DNA from: Cyclaneusma minus
Taxonomy: Eukaryota > Ascomycota > Leotiomycetes > Marthamycetales > Marthamycetaceae
Length of the DNA: 64,000 nt
Assembly (NCBI GenBank): GCA_037179335.1
Contig: JAKZHN010000041.1
Span: forward strand, 1-64,000
Direction of reading: 5' to 3'
A program made the position numbers and the translations under genes. Below are positions 42,824 through 55,608 of this stretch, one piece after another. Below the pieces are notes generated by a model, which did not search any database, was not told the DNA's origin, and was given only the letters and a program-made list of their open reading frames with translations. Numbering within the stretch: position 1 is the stretch's first letter; every line of letters starts with the position of its first letter.

Positions 42824-45800
42824 CTACTTGGGACCAAACAACAGACTCATCTGCGTCGTCTTCTGCGCACCCCTGGTCGCCGAACCCGCCCGTTTGCTTC
42901 CCATATTAGTAAAGTCCCACTCCTCCTCATCCTTCTCCTCATCCTTCTCCTCATCCTTCAGCTTCTGGATCGCACCCTTCAGCACCTCCCAGCTCTCTAC
43001 CACCCCCTGACTCGCACTCTCCGTACATACACAGTCACAACCGCCGGGACACACATCCTCCGGCCACGCCGCCAGACAAGTCCCATGTGTCACACATCCG
43101 CACGACAGACAACAGATATAGTTCGACGTGACCGGCTGCTCACAAATAACACAGTGCAATTCCTTCTTCCGCGCATTACATCGATCGCACCGGCCATAGC
43201 CGTCTTTGTATTGCAGCTGCAGGTCGTGGCGTAAACAGTGCCCAGCAATATCTAACCCTTGGTCCGGCGGAGGTAGTGGGACGGGCGAATGCGGTCGTGT
43301 TTCTTGGATTGTGACTTCGCTAGCATTGCTTTTGACACTCAGCGCCGGCACTGTCTTCGCCGAAACAGTCTCGTTCTCGGCAAAATAGTCACGCAAGGCG
43401 TTGAACTTTAGGATCTCGAGGCGCGAATAAGGCAATCCCCAGAGAAAAAGTTGTTCGGCGTAGGCGCGGCGGTACGAAGAGTACAGATGAGTGTGTGAGA
43501 AATCTAGAAGAGCGGTGCTCATGCAGCCTTCATCGTCGAAGACGTTCTGGTTTTCCAGAGTGACAGTCACACCGGTACAAACTGGAGCGGCAAGGGGCTC
43601 GCTATCGGAGACTTCTTTGCGGTCTTTGGAGTTGATGACAATGTCACGGCCCCAAGTCACGCCGGGAGAGAGCGTGTTGATCATGTGTTCCACTGGACTA
43701 GGTCTCTTGCGTCCTGGAGGATCGGAAGATGCCATTGAAAAGGGTTTGGAGAAGGCAGCAAAACTAGATGCCAGTCCCGAGTTGGCTCGATAGAATTTGC
43801 GTCCATCTTCTGGAGAGGTGGATAGACTTTGCGTCACCTGTTCTCGAAGCTTGTCAGAGCTGTTTCTTTGGGATCTTAAGGGTGGTGTGTCGCCGGCTGA
43901 ATAAGATTGCGCTGGGTCGCTGCCCCAGTTCGAGGAATTGAACGAGCCGAACATTCCCAAGGGAGTATGCGATATCTTGGGCGTAGATGGATGAGAAGGA
44001 TGCCGCGAAGCATTCGTTGAATTCGGTTCTGATGGCCATACGAGATCATCGGACGGAAAGTAATCTAAAGAGAAGGCAGGCGTCTTCATAGCCAGAGGAG
44101 TAGCCGGTTGTTCGCCAAGCACCTCTGGACGAATATCTGAAGCTGGCTCACTGAAAACACAAGAAAGCATCGCCAGCATCTGAATATCTGCCAGCTGCTC
44201 GAAATGTTTGAACAGATTTGCGATGAGATGCTTGGCCAGAGGATTGTGCCCCCATTTCACTCGCCCAGAAAGATTGGCCTCCTTCTTATCGTAAGACGTA
44301 TCGATCCCTTCATCATCTCGTACAGCGTCTCTTGCAATGATAAAAACCGGATCACCACGGTCGCTTCGTGTCAGAATTTCAAGAGGAATATTGTTATGCA
44401 AAAGCAATGCGGAGTATCTCCATATATCCGCTAGATCTTGGTATCCGTGTTTTTCGGCAGCAGCAGCATTATGTTCACAGACCTCCAATCCCTCGCCGAA
44501 TATGCGATACTCTGCGGCTAAGTCAAGCTTCGACGAAGTGTAGGGAAGTCCGCCGTGGATCGCAATCACACTTCGAGCCTTTGAACCCCGCGCTCTGCTG
44601 CCCATAGTTCCAGTTCCGGTGCCTGTTGCACTACCAGACCTCTGCGAATGGTTTGTTGAAAGGGTCTTGATGAAACTTCGAGCCGTAGCCTGTCGCCAGA
44701 GGCGAGACCGGGGACCCACATAGCCCCCGTGTGGGCGATACTGTGACGAATCAGAGTCGCTGGAAGAGCTTTCATCAGAGTCTGTGGATTCCGAATCACT
44801 AGCACGGCTGTCACTGGCAAGAGATCGCAGCCCCTTACTACTTCGAGGTCCAGGAGAGCTGTTTGCGATCAGGCGACCGAAGGACTCGAAAAGGTGTTCT
44901 CCTTGAGATCTGTCCATAGTCTCAGTGATGGGCAACAGTGATTTGGCTGAATCTGTCTTCGGAGGAAAGAAGCACACCAGCTTCCCAGTATTCGAAAAGA
45001 CAGCCCCGCACAACCTGGGCAGGGGAACATTTGCATTTCGATGAATGGGACCCAGCATCTCAGGGCCAGCATTAGCATCCAGCTCTTGTGACATAGAAGC
45101 AGATGCACCCGTAGGAATATCACCGTCATCATCCTCACTAGAGCTCTCATCACCAAGATCATCGATGCCGTTATCGTCTGTCATATCATCGTCCAGCCAT
45201 ATTGTGCTTTCTTCAAGGTCAATGTCGCCCATCAGATAACAGACAATAGCTTCAAGACATCCTTGCTTCCGAGTACTGAAACCTTCTGCAATCGAGACAA
45301 TATCTCTTGTGATTTTTTCAAAGGTCTCTTGCGGAATGGATGATGTCTTGGCGATTTTGAAACGCGGAGGCTTCGATGCTGGGTATCCTTCCGGGAAATC
45401 GATTTCAACCTTCAGATAAGTTTGCTGACCATTCTCACCCCAGGGACCATCCATAGTCGCGGTGACAACTTGCTTATCCATGTTGACATCTGGAAATTTG
45501 ACCTTGGAGTATTGATCGTGAACCCGTATGATCTCATCATGCAGGCTTTCTGACAAGTCCCACGCATCTGGATCAAATTTCCTGGCAATGTACGAAAATC
45601 GTCTGGTGGGCGTATCGTTCCTTTCAAGCATTGGGCTTTCCGGCTTTTTATTCCACCTGATACCACTCATCCAATCGATCTGCCCCTTGTCGTCAGATTT
45701 CTTGGTGCCCGGTTTCCTTTTCATGGCAGTCATCTTTTGCCTTTTCTTAACAGGTGCTGCCTTTGTGCCTGCCAATGAACTTGGAGTCTTGATTGTAGAT

Positions 45801-47127
45801 GCTGGGTTCGTACTCTTTGCGATGCTGGAACTCAATATGTTCGGATTGATGTAGTGGGCTTCGAAATTCGGGAGGCAGACGGAGACGGGTTTATCATCCT
45901 CGGCTGATTTGTTGACGTTACGAAATGTCTTGTAAATAGCACCTTTCCGGGTGACGTTCAGTCTCTTCCTGATCTGAGAGCCTTTGACATATCCGACGCC
46001 TTCGAGAAGCTCCGATGGAACATGCTGCAGACGGAGATACTTATCATCGCCCCATGAAACGAGTTGGAATTCTCGATTATCAATGCCATCGTCAGATACA
46101 TCTCCTCGACTACGCCATAGAAACTCCTTGACTTGACTATCGCCATGTCCGGAGAAGACCTTGACAGCCGGCGTTGCACTATCTGACGGATCCTCTTCTT
46201 GACGTCTTCGGTCAAATAGGTGAAGATCGCCTGGGCTGTTTTGGGGCATGGCTAGTAGTCCCCAACCAAATGGTGTATGGCGAGCTCTCCATACCGGAAA
46301 ATCGGCTCGAATGATCCGTTCAGGCTCGTCTTCATTATTGCTATAGTCCCAGAACTTGATACTCTTGTCGAGAGAGCAAGTAGCGATACCCGTACATCGC
46401 GTGCGGTTCCAGTCGACCCCATAAATCTTGGATTCGTGTGCTTCTATGGATCTCAAAGGATGTGCGCCCTTCCGTTCATCCCAGATCCGCAGCCATCGAT
46501 CGTGAGATGAAGCCAGAATGTGGGGATCTTGACGATTCCATTTTACTTGAGTAGCTCCTGCAAACCAGTCCACGAATGTCATCACAGGCCGTTTCGGCTC
46601 CCTCAAATCCCAACAATTGACGTAGCCATCCACCGCGCATGTTGAAATAATGTCCGGGTGGTGGGCAGAGAAGTTGATGTCGGTGATGGCTCGGGTATGA
46701 GCATTCAGGGTGTGCTGAACTGAGCTCTTCCTCTCGGGCAGCATGAGATTCCATACTAGGGCTTTCTGGTTGGCGGTACTGGCAACCCAATAGTCTCGGG
46801 CGGCAAAGGGAGACCACTGCACATCAGCGATTTTCCATTGTACCGTATATTGCAGATGGCGAGGGCTATTTAGGGGAGAATCGAGATCGATAATATCCAG
46901 ACCGTCCTTGCTATGGAGGTATCAGCTTGGAAGCCCCGCCTCAGACGCAGATGAACTCACGATGCAAGAGCAACATCTCTGCCGGACGGAGAGATAGTGG
47001 CAGATCCAACCTCGCGTTTGATGGGGATAGAGATGTCGGCATCAAAGGTGGGACTTTCAGAGGCGCAGCGAATGATCTTCTCCTTTTTCTCTTCCGCCCT
47101 CCCAACCAAGTCTCTCAGTTCGCCCAT
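42824..47127 (-). CDS. MTC5: SEA complex WD40-RWD-RING protein (Mtc5/Sea3, WDR59)
   Basis: Two exons, complement(42824..46910, 46961..47127); 1417 aa. It is a subunit of the SEACAT/GATOR2 complex at the vacuole, which relays amino-acid supply to TORC1. A WD40 propeller fills about residues 50-390 (SATISPSGRDVALASKDG, DVQWSPFAARDYWVASTANQ, CAVDGYVNCWDLREPKRP, HDRWLRIWDERKG). An RWD domain follows at about 520-640 (YLKVEIDFPEGYPASKPPRF). The C-terminus has a Cys/His-rich RING-like finger at about 1310-1375 with CDRCNARKKELHCVICEQP and CLSCGCVTHGTCLAAWPEDV. A long charged linker joins them. The last residues include a KDEEKDEEKDEEE repeat from a CTCCTCATC-type microsatellite. An overlapping upstream open frame precedes the start. 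Confidence 0.94.
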
Positions 47128-47198
47128 AACTCCAGCATCAATGGTAGGGTGCCGAGGACTAGAAGTCTAGCACGGTGCTGCTCCTTTCCGAGCTGCAT
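47115..47198 (-). promoter_or_regulatory. Overlapping upstream ORF of MTC5
   Basis: An ATG at 47198 opens a 27-codon frame that stops at 47115, 12 bases inside the MTC5 coding sequence and in another frame. If the mRNA leader includes it, it could reduce MTC5 translation. The transcription start is unknown. Confidence 0.35.
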
Positions 47199-47654
47199 AT
47201 TTTGGCAGACTACCGGTATGCATGACTCTAGGGAGACCAGGTCGCGTCGCGACCCCGTATCTGGGCTTATAAGGTGAGGTTGGGCGTCACAAATACATGT
47301 ATTGATGAGCGCGCAGCGTGGAGTTGAGCCTCGGAGAGTTCGTTGTCCATAAGCGGACTAGTGTATGAAGGCGGCAGATGCCGAATATCCCACATTATCC
47401 CACCTTCAGCCGATAGACATCTTGAGATATTCTGCAATCTGTGAACGACAAGTAAAACACTGGCTGCCTCCTGCTTCAAGAACACCCGTCACCGGAGCCA
47501 AAGTCCTCCTTGACTAGCGTCGCCTGACTTTCCCCCACACTCTCTGACAACCCATTCCAGAAGCCTCCCCGACCGTGAGAAGAGGACCCCGCCTCGACCG
47601 TGTTACCTTCTCTATACTCCAAAAATATCGCAGACTCCTCCGAGCGGCGAAATC
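47128..47654. promoter_or_regulatory. Shared intergenic promoter, MTC5 / UBC13
   Basis: 527 bp between divergent starts; the right part is C/T-rich, like a fungal leader before the UBC13 ATG. No specific binding site is named. Confidence 0.5.
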
Positions 47655-48306
47655 ATGGCTGCCCTACCGAAGCGAATAATCAAGGAGACCGAGAGGTTGA
47701 TGGCTGAGCCGTGCGTAGTGATCCTCCCTAAAGCTGACCCTGATGCTGACCCCAAGTTAAGTGTTCCCGGTATCAGCGCCGTGCCCCACGAAGATAACCT
47801 GAGATATTTCGACGTTACAATCCACGGCCCTTCTCAGTCGCCTTATGAAGGTGAGATCCGAGATGCGCCATTTGCGACCATGTCATACTGATCCTCCGCA
47901 TGCAGGTGGCATCTTCAAACTCGAGCTCTTCCTGCCCGATGACTACCCCATGACCCCTCCCAAGATCCGTTTCTTGACCAAGATTTACCACCCGAATATC
48001 GACAAGCTGGGCCGTATATGTTTGGATGTGCTGAAGAGTAAGCCTTCCTGCTGCATAAGAGTCCCCCGGAGATGTTGTTGTCTTGCGAGAATCGAGAATC
48101 GTCCGGTCAGAGCTAACTTGAAATCCACAGGCAACTGGTCTCCAGCCCTCCAAATCCGTACCATTCTTCTCTCCATTCAGGCTCTACTTGGTGCACCAAA
48201 CCCGAATGACCCGCTAGCACCCGATGTTGCAAAGCGATGGGTCGAAGATGAGCCAGCCGCGATTGCTACGGCCAAGGAATGGACCCGAACCCATGCTATG
48301 TCCTAA
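47655..48306 (+). CDS. UBC13: Ubiquitin-conjugating enzyme E2 Ubc13
   Basis: Four exons, 47655..47710, 47762..47850, 47906..48037, 48131..48306; 150 aa. It works with an Mms2-type partner to build Lys63-linked ubiquitin chains in post-replication repair. The N-terminus MAALPKRIIKETERLMAEPV, HEDNLRYFDVTIHGPSQSPY, and IYHPNIDKLGRICLDVLK (HPN with N79; catalytic C87) match Ubc13 closely, as does NWSPALQIRTILLSIQALL. Intron 1 (47711..47761, GTGCGT ... TTAAG) is exactly 51 nt and stop-free in frame. Read through, it would insert 17 residues between EP and VPGIS, where Ubc13 proteins have none, so I treat it as an intron. Confidence 0.97.
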
Positions 48307-50607
48307 AACACCACACAGAGCAACCAGGGTTGGTTGAGCCTGGTTGACTACCCACAGCCACTTGGGTTATGTTGTCAAGCGTTTCGATAGCGGACAAGGC
48401 ATAAGACGTGGCATAAGAGCAGCGACACAGGAATGAGCTTGAAGGAGAGACAAGATATTCCTTGAAGAGGAAATTCTTTTGAGAAGCTTGAGGCCACGAA
48501 ACTTTCAGCTTCGGCGTTAGGCTGGGAAGACAGATTCTGACAGATCGTGATAGATTCTTAGCTGGCGTCAATTGGCAGTGCGGCTGTTTTTCAACGCTTG
48601 GATTGCTCTATCTTGGGCCAACGTGACTTATCTCCAAGCTTGGTCGCGTGATTGAGGATCAAAGGCAGCAAAGTCCGGGGAGTGCAAACGTCCGCTGCCA
48701 ATTGAGCATATGGTTGACATATAGGTTCACAGCAATCATGTGAAGCGTCAACTCGCTCCGACCAAAGTAGGTACTATTCTGTCAAGCATCGCCAGTCCAT
48801 TCCCATTTTTTCCTTAGTCGACCCTTCAGCAACTGCCTTCAGCAACTGCATATCCATGTAGATACCATGTGTTTTGACTAACCTGCTATGGTCAAGTAAG
48901 CGACACGCTGTTTTCTTATTTCTAGAATCATAGCCTGGGTCTGGGGAAGATCATCGTTGTCTTTATAGCCTGGATTGATAATAGTTCAGTCTTGGCTTTA
49001 AAGGCGGTGGCGAATCTGTATCCAGGGACACTCAGTTCGATTGCTTGCTTTACATTGACTTCTCGGGCAGACGATACACGTGGTACTGAAGCTACGGTAA
49101 CCTACGGAACACAAGGTTGTCTTAGGTATCTTTGAAGACGCCCATGGCCTTGAAACGCATTTTCGCTTATCGTTACACGAGATCTCGATATACCTGCTAG
49201 CCGATGCAAGACACACAACTTCGCATCTATCAGCCACCGATACCACGGTTACATCTCCTCGAGTAACATACTCCTGGTGTTGTCCGACCTGCCAAAGCAG
49301 CCACCGATGCTTGCCCTTCTAATTCTAGGCCCGCCTCGAGTTGCATGAAATTCGAGCTCTGGACCCCTCACGCTCGCATTGTGAGGGATGGCCCGAAGCC
49401 CGTCTTCAATTTCCCCGCCTTCAGATTCCAGGACTAAAAAAGGACCGAGGCAACGAAACCCACCAGCGAGATTGAAGTCATCGCAGAAGCAACGCCGCAC
49501 CCTGTCATTCCGCCTGGCTGAACCTTATCTTGCACAGAAAGGCTCGTCATCGGCGTCGCCCGTGCAGCCGTCAAAAGCAAAGTTACTTTGTACATGTATC
49601 GTGCACCCGGATATGCACTGATATGCAATATCCCTCCGCCGTTGGGCACGATCTTCAATTTGGAATCTCTCTTGGCGGCGACTGCTATCGGACATGTGTC
49701 CCCGTAGGGCAAGTTCGCTCTCACAGTTTCATCCATTCTGCACGCTTCCTTCGCAATGGCCGACTGCCCGCGTCATACCAGCAGCGCGGAGGGTGGTTGA
49801 ACTCTGCAATATGCCGTCCCTTGTCCTATATTCCCGGCCGGAAGTAGCGTGGACATTGGGAGGAAAACCTTCGCTCCATGTCCGAGAACATGGCTTTTGT
49901 CCTAGCGGCCAGTCCCAGAAAGCTGGAGTCACGGCCGCACCACCTGAGCGGGGCCCATACCCTGGGATAGTCAACTTACAGGCCAATCCCTCGTCTCCAG
50001 CCAATCCTCGTCCGCCAAGCTCCGGACCGCATCGACTTCAACCAGACGCCGTTCGGTAGCTTCATAAACATCTGTGGGGAAGTCTGGGGAAGAGCCAGCC
50101 CCACGGGAAAAGGGTGGGTCACCGGGTCCGAGTCCGTCGTTTTTTTATGGGGCTGTGGTCAATTGATGCACTCCATCTCCGCGCTACTCGAGTCCGTCAG
50201 TGTCATCGAGAGATCGAGCACACGTAGCGCTGGTAAAAGAAGTTGGCCGTACAGGATACTGCAGTCTGCCGAAGCGATACATGTCTCCTAGCTCCATGTC
50301 CCAGCTTCCACAATTGCTACATGTACGTGAGCGAGGGTTAGCTCGCATTGGAGAAGGGGCGTGCTCCATATTATGGAGGGCAGTCCCAGCCTATACTTTA
50401 TAACAAAACTTTCTTCGCACCGCAATTCCAATATACTTTTTGGTGTGCCACGAAGAAGTTACATTCCCAACCTCGCCCTGTCTGCCAATCTTATACTTAT
50501 TTCTTTCTTGGACGCAATCATTCGAGATACAGTCCGCGAGGAGGCTCGAAGCCATCGAAAAACCGCTTCACGACACCGAGTAGGCGTGGACCTGCTGTCC
50601 AGAGATA
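48307..50607. other. Long intergenic region
   Basis: 2.3 kb between UBC13 and the MFS gene. A minus-strand ATG frame of 100 codons (49434..49736) has a hydrophobic end but no recognised family. It is not supported by splice or conservation evidence. Nothing else seen. Confidence 0.45.
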
Positions 50608-52661
50608 ATGGTCACCAAGGACGAACATACAATGGTGCGAGACATGAAACATCCTTCAGATAGCAGTAGAGCCAGTGGAGGAACGCCGCCAGCTGAAAAG
50701 AATGTCAACGATTCGGAGCACTTGGAGAATATTCGAACCATCTCGAGAGTACCCAACTCGCATTGTTATGAGAAGGACGGCTTACGAACGTATGGAGATG
50801 GCGAAGATTATGACCATGAGCCTAAGGTACGTTTCAACATACCTGTTCGATGGAGCAGCAGAAGTACGGGGCTAATACCAATCACAGATGTCGACGACGA
50901 GGATTATGGCCGTCATTGCTATGGCCTTTCTGTGGACTGGATCCCAAATCCCCCTATATTTATTCGGTGAGTCTTACTGTTGTACTCAAGGCACACGAGA
51001 CGAACAAAGCCATTGGTTACATCTTGTGGAAAGACAATGTCGCAGGCCGCACCTATATCATTTCATAACGTCGCGATTTCACAAAGCTGATCATTTCTCA
51101 TAGGCGGTATTCCACCATACATTTACCGTGATATCGGAGGATACGACAGGTGGACATGGTTTGTCTTGGGTAACCTGCTGGCGTTGGCCGCGGTGTGTCC
51201 TTTCGTGGGCTCCGTATCAGATCTGATCGGTCGACGCTACGTTGCGCTCTCAGGGGGGTTCTTCTTGGTGCTCGGAATGATTGTCTGCTCTACAGCCCAA
51301 TCTATGAACATCTTCATTTGTAAGTGAATACTAAAATGCTGTCCCTCAATAACTCGTCTAATCGCTGCTTAGGTGGTATGTCGCTCTCCGGAGTGGGTGC
51401 AGGAATCAACGAACTCACTGCACTTGCTGCGACCTCCGAACTTGCTCCAACATCGCAGCGTGGAAAATACGTTGCCTTCCTCGTTTTCACCATCATCCCG
51501 TTTTGCCCTTCGGTTCTCTGGGCCAACCTGATTGCCGCTCACACTTCGTGGAGATATGTTGGTCTATTCTGCGGTGTCTGGTCTGCTATTGGCTTCGTTA
51601 TGACCCTCATCTTTTACTGGCCTCCTCCCCGAGCCAACTCTTCCGGTCTTAGCAACCGCGAAATCCTCGCACAGATCGATTGGATTGGTGCTCTTCTGTC
51701 AATCTCCGGCATGATCCTCTTCATCGCAGGTCTATTATGGGGTGGCTACCAATATGCTTGGCATACAGCCCACGTCCTGGTACCTTTGATTCTTGGTGCC
51801 TGCCTCTTGATCGCTTTTGGCTTTTGGGAAGTCTATGGGGCTAAATACCCAATGTTTCCCCATCGTCTCAAGCGCGATCCTCGCATTCTCGCCCTCACGC
51901 TCCTGATCACCTTTATATCAGGCGCAAACTTCTTCTCCGTCCTGCTCTTCTGGCCCACACAGGCTTTCAACGTCTACGGCCACTCTCCCGTCGGCGTTGG
52001 CATTCGCGGTCTCCCTATTGGCTTCTCTATTCTCGTCGGTGCTTGCGTGTGTCTCTGGCTCCTTTCCGTCCTCAAAGGTGGCAACCGCATGCTCATGATC
52101 GTTTCGTCCTGCATGATGACAGCCGGATGTGGCGCGCTCGCTGCCGCTAGACTTGACAACCTCAACGCCGTCTACGGTATCCTGGTTGTCGCCGGTCTTG
52201 GAATCGGTGGCATCGTCGTCCCCGCAAGTATCATGACAACCATCATCTGTCCCGACGACTTGATCGCCACCATTGCAGCTCTCACCCTTGCTATCCGTGT
52301 CATCGGCGGCGCTATTGGCTACACGACCTACTACAACATCTTCCTGAACAAGTTCGTGCCCAACTTGACCCTCCACGTTGCAATTGCATGTATTGAGAAC
52401 GGCGTCACGACGCTAGAAGGCATCACAGATATCGCGCTGCTGACTGCACATTCCCTGACCGAGGATATCCTGCCACTGGTAGGCGGCAATGTCACGGCAT
52501 ACAACAATATTGTGCACGCGGGTAAAGTGGCATTTGCCATAAGCTATCCGTACGTCTACTACGCCAGTATTGCGTTTGGCGGAGTGAGCATTATCGCGAG
52601 TTGCTTCTTGGGGGATATGGGAAAGTATATGGACGAGCATGTTGCCGTCGAATACAAATAA
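50608..52661 (+). CDS. MFS efflux transporter, TRI12/siderophore-type family
   Basis: Four exons, 50608..50826, 50888..50966, 51104..51319, 51373..52661; 600 aa. After a polar N-terminus of about 75 residues come about 14 membrane spans, the layout of the DHA2-like TRI12 family. The MFS loop signature is present as GSVSDLIGRRYVALSGG, and family marks include YDRWTWFVLGNLLALAA, GVGAGINELTALAATSELAP and PLYLFGGIPPYIYRDIGG. Members export toxins or move siderophores and drugs; the substrate here cannot be read from sequence, and no biosynthetic genes are nearby. Intron 2 (137 nt) is longer than the rest. It is a plasma-membrane proton antiporter by family inference. Confidence 0.9.
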
Positions 52662-53170
52662 GCGAATGGTGTATTTCTTTGTCGGTTTTGCGGGGATCGC
52701 ATCTATATATATTGAGATGTCCGAAGATCACGAGGCAGCACTGCTCTGTATTGGACGATCATTATGACGGCTTGCGGCATTGGTATTGTCACAGTTTGCG
52801 AAAGCTAATGTAATTTGGACTTTGAGCTTGTGAGCCCCTTGGGATATGGAAAGGGGAAAATCATAGCAATGTCCTGGGAGCAGGCTCACAGGAACGAATG
52901 AATTGCATATAAAACCTTCAAGCTTGGTGACACAAGTGGGGTAGGTTCGGAACTAGCCAATGACAGGCGGTCCGATACGACGCTAGCGACGACCCCTGCT
53001 GACTAAGCCCCGCCAGCATGTGCTTCAACTGTGCTCCAGCCCAGGGGTCTTTTGCTGAGCGCGTCACTCTCGATCTCGACCAGACGACCGAAGCAAGGCG
53101 TGAAGCGTCGAGCCAATGCCGCCGAGATTCCCGTGATGCGCTAGCTGTCTATACAGCCATTCCTCCAACC
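52662..53170. other. Intergenic
   Basis: About 0.5 kb between the MFS stop and the next start. An in-frame ATG at 53018 extends the next gene's frame upstream but gives an unconvincing polar extension. Confidence 0.5.
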
Positions 53171-55102
53171 ATGCCTGTACAACATACTCTTTTTGGGAGG
53201 CCCATTCCGAGGCTATCTCCTCGGCGCATGTTCGCTTTGCTGAGCACCATAGCTACCTTCGCTCTCATAGTCCTCGTCTTCACTCTTCCTAATTCGATTC
53301 CGTCGGGCCCCTCTCTTTCCAAGTTTACCGACAAGGGCTTTACTATTCCCAAGCTACCTACCAAGCTTCCCTCTGCCTCCATTCTCAATCCTTTCCGTCC
53401 TGTTGCACATGCGCCTCCACCGCAGAAGAACAGCACGAGCGGAGAGGCGAGCTGGTACAGCAATTGGAACTGGCTGAGTCCCTTTTCCTCTTCTGTCACT
53501 GTAAGTTTTTTTTTCACGACAGACCGATGGCACCCCGTCATCTAATAAGACGTACAGCTTGACGAGAATCGATCGCTTCTACCTCCGCTTGCCGATCGCC
53601 CAGCGATATACACCTACTACGATCATACTCTCAAGAAAGAGGAGGACGTGAAACAAGCCGAAAATGATCTGCTCGTTACCTGGAGGCGGGCATGGTGGGC
53701 CCAGGGCTTTAAGCCGGTGATCCTTGGACCGGCAGAAGCTATGAACAACCCCGTATTTGACGAATTGCAGAGGTTGGATCTCGAACCGAGTTTAGTGACA
53801 GAGCTGTCAAGATGGTTAGCATGGGAGACCATGGGAACCGGAATGCTCAGCAACTATCTGACACTGCCTATGGGCCCGCGCGAAGACGCTCTCCTTTCTT
53901 TCCTCCGTCGAGGCGAATACCCGCAATTGACACGATACGAGGGCTTGGGTAGTGGCCTATTCGTCGGACCGAAGACAGAAGTTACTGCTGCTGTCAAGGC
54001 GGCTTTGGAGAACCCAGAGCTGAAAAGATCCAAAGACTTCATCAGTGCGGTTGCGCCCTCCACGTTTAAAGTGGATCCGAACCACGACGCTATTGCATTC
54101 TACGATGCTGAAACGATCAACTCCAAGTACGCCAAACTTACAAGTGACGTGTTGCAGACGGGACCGGGGCTGTTGAGAGCTCTGAACCAGCTCATCAACG
54201 CCCATCTACTCAACACATGGCAAAACAATTTCTCCAAAGGAATTGCAGTTCTCAAGCCTATCAAAGACCACACGACTGTCATGATCGATCCAGCCCTCGA
54301 GCTCGCCCATGTCCTCTCTCAATGCGCTGAGTCCCCCATGCCCTCCACCTGTCCTCCAAACCGACCCAAATGCAAGCCCTGCGTCGCATCCCTCCCCATG
54401 AAAGTCACCACCCCCCCATTCTTCCGCAACGACTCCGCCATCTATACAATCGGTGTGGTCCCGCACCCTTACACCCTCGCGACCGTCTCCGCTCTCCGCG
54501 AAACCATTGACATCCCCTACATCCGGCGCGACTCCCCGCGCGACCCCTGGCTCTTCGCCGCCACAAAAGAGCTCATGGGTACCGGCCTGTCAGGGGCTCC
54601 ACGAGTAGTGAAATTCAAAGAAGCTGTGGCATCCGACTACGGCGCATCACGCTCTCTTTGGCTCACAGCCGAGAAAAGCATGCCGAACGATTTAGACTGG
54701 CATTTCGGATTCGAAATCCCAAGCAATAGCACTGATGACGGCAAGTCCGAGACGCCTGTGCCGGGGCCGGAACGCCGGCCGCCGCCGCCGAAGCCGGATC
54801 CAAAAGCCGGGCCACCACCGACTGAGGCAGAGCGGAAGGCGGAGGAGGACTTTTTGGTCAAAGCGAAGATGTTTGTGAAGGGGAAGGCGGCTGATGCGGA
54901 GTCGATTAAGGAGGCGATTGAGGCGTGGAATCTGGCGGATACTGAGGCGTGGAGGTTTGCTAGGGCGTATTTGGCGAGGAGTAGGGTGGAGAGATTGAAG
55001 TGGGAGAAAGAGGAGAAGAAGTTTGCGGGTGGTGCGGGGGCGGAGAGGGGGTCGAGTCAGGGGTGGGCTAGGTGGTTTGATTCGCCGAGAGATGATGAAT
55101 AG
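53171..55102 (+). CDS. Conserved fungal type II membrane protein, possibly glycosyltransferase-like
   Basis: Two exons, 53171..53500 and 53558..55102; 624 aa. A short basic N-terminus (FGRPIPRLSPRR) precedes one membrane span at about residues 20-40 (MFALLSTIATFALIVLVFTL) and a Pro/Ser-rich stem, the plan of Golgi-resident type II enzymes. The lumenal domain begins near AIYTYYDHTLKKEEDVKQAE and contains TWRRAWWAQGFKPVILGPAE, RWLAWETMGTGMLSNYLTL, paired cysteines (CPPNRPKCKPC) and N-glycosylation sequons. This looks like a nucleotide-sugar transferase fold to me, but I see no DxD motif I can assign, so that is a guess. The C-terminal 110 residues are Pro-rich then helical and charged. The ATG at 53171 is preferred over 53018. 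Confidence 0.8.
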
Positions 55103-55608
55103 AGGATATGATACATCGGTATAAACAGCACAGGTGTCGGCGTTCATAATGGGTTTGCATGTCTGTACTTGTATTTAGAAGGAGGGCATGTTTGTACTAG
55201 GCTACTAACATAACTCCCGAATGGGGCTAGGATTTTTAATACATGTGTTGAACATTATTCCCCTCGCCTCCGAAATCTTGTCTCTGCTCGCTAGTTTTCC
55301 AAGACTCGCAGGACGACAAACCAGATAAGATCACAAAAGGAATCGGGACGTGTACCCCGATCTGGATTCCAAAGAGCCGGAACAAGTTACGACGAACAAC
55401 ATTCTCTCCGACAGAGCTCAGTCGAGTTGAATCGACGCAGTCAGAATCAACAAACATGCCCTATCAAGGAAAATCAAAGGAGAACCATCGACAACAGATA
55501 AAATGCTATATTCAGCCCATGAATCAGCAAGCTGAAACAAGTCGCAAAGACAGACACATACCACAATCTTTCCGAAGACCGGTCCTGGCAAAGAATTCTC
55601 CCACAAGC
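55103..55608. other. Convergent intergenic region
   Basis: About 0.5 kb between two stop codons; no gene seen. Confidence 0.5.

Noticed and set aside
49434..49736. 100-codon minus-strand ATG frame with a hydrophobic end
   Set aside because: No homology recognised and no clean extension; the next frame needs a shift. Not enough to call a gene.
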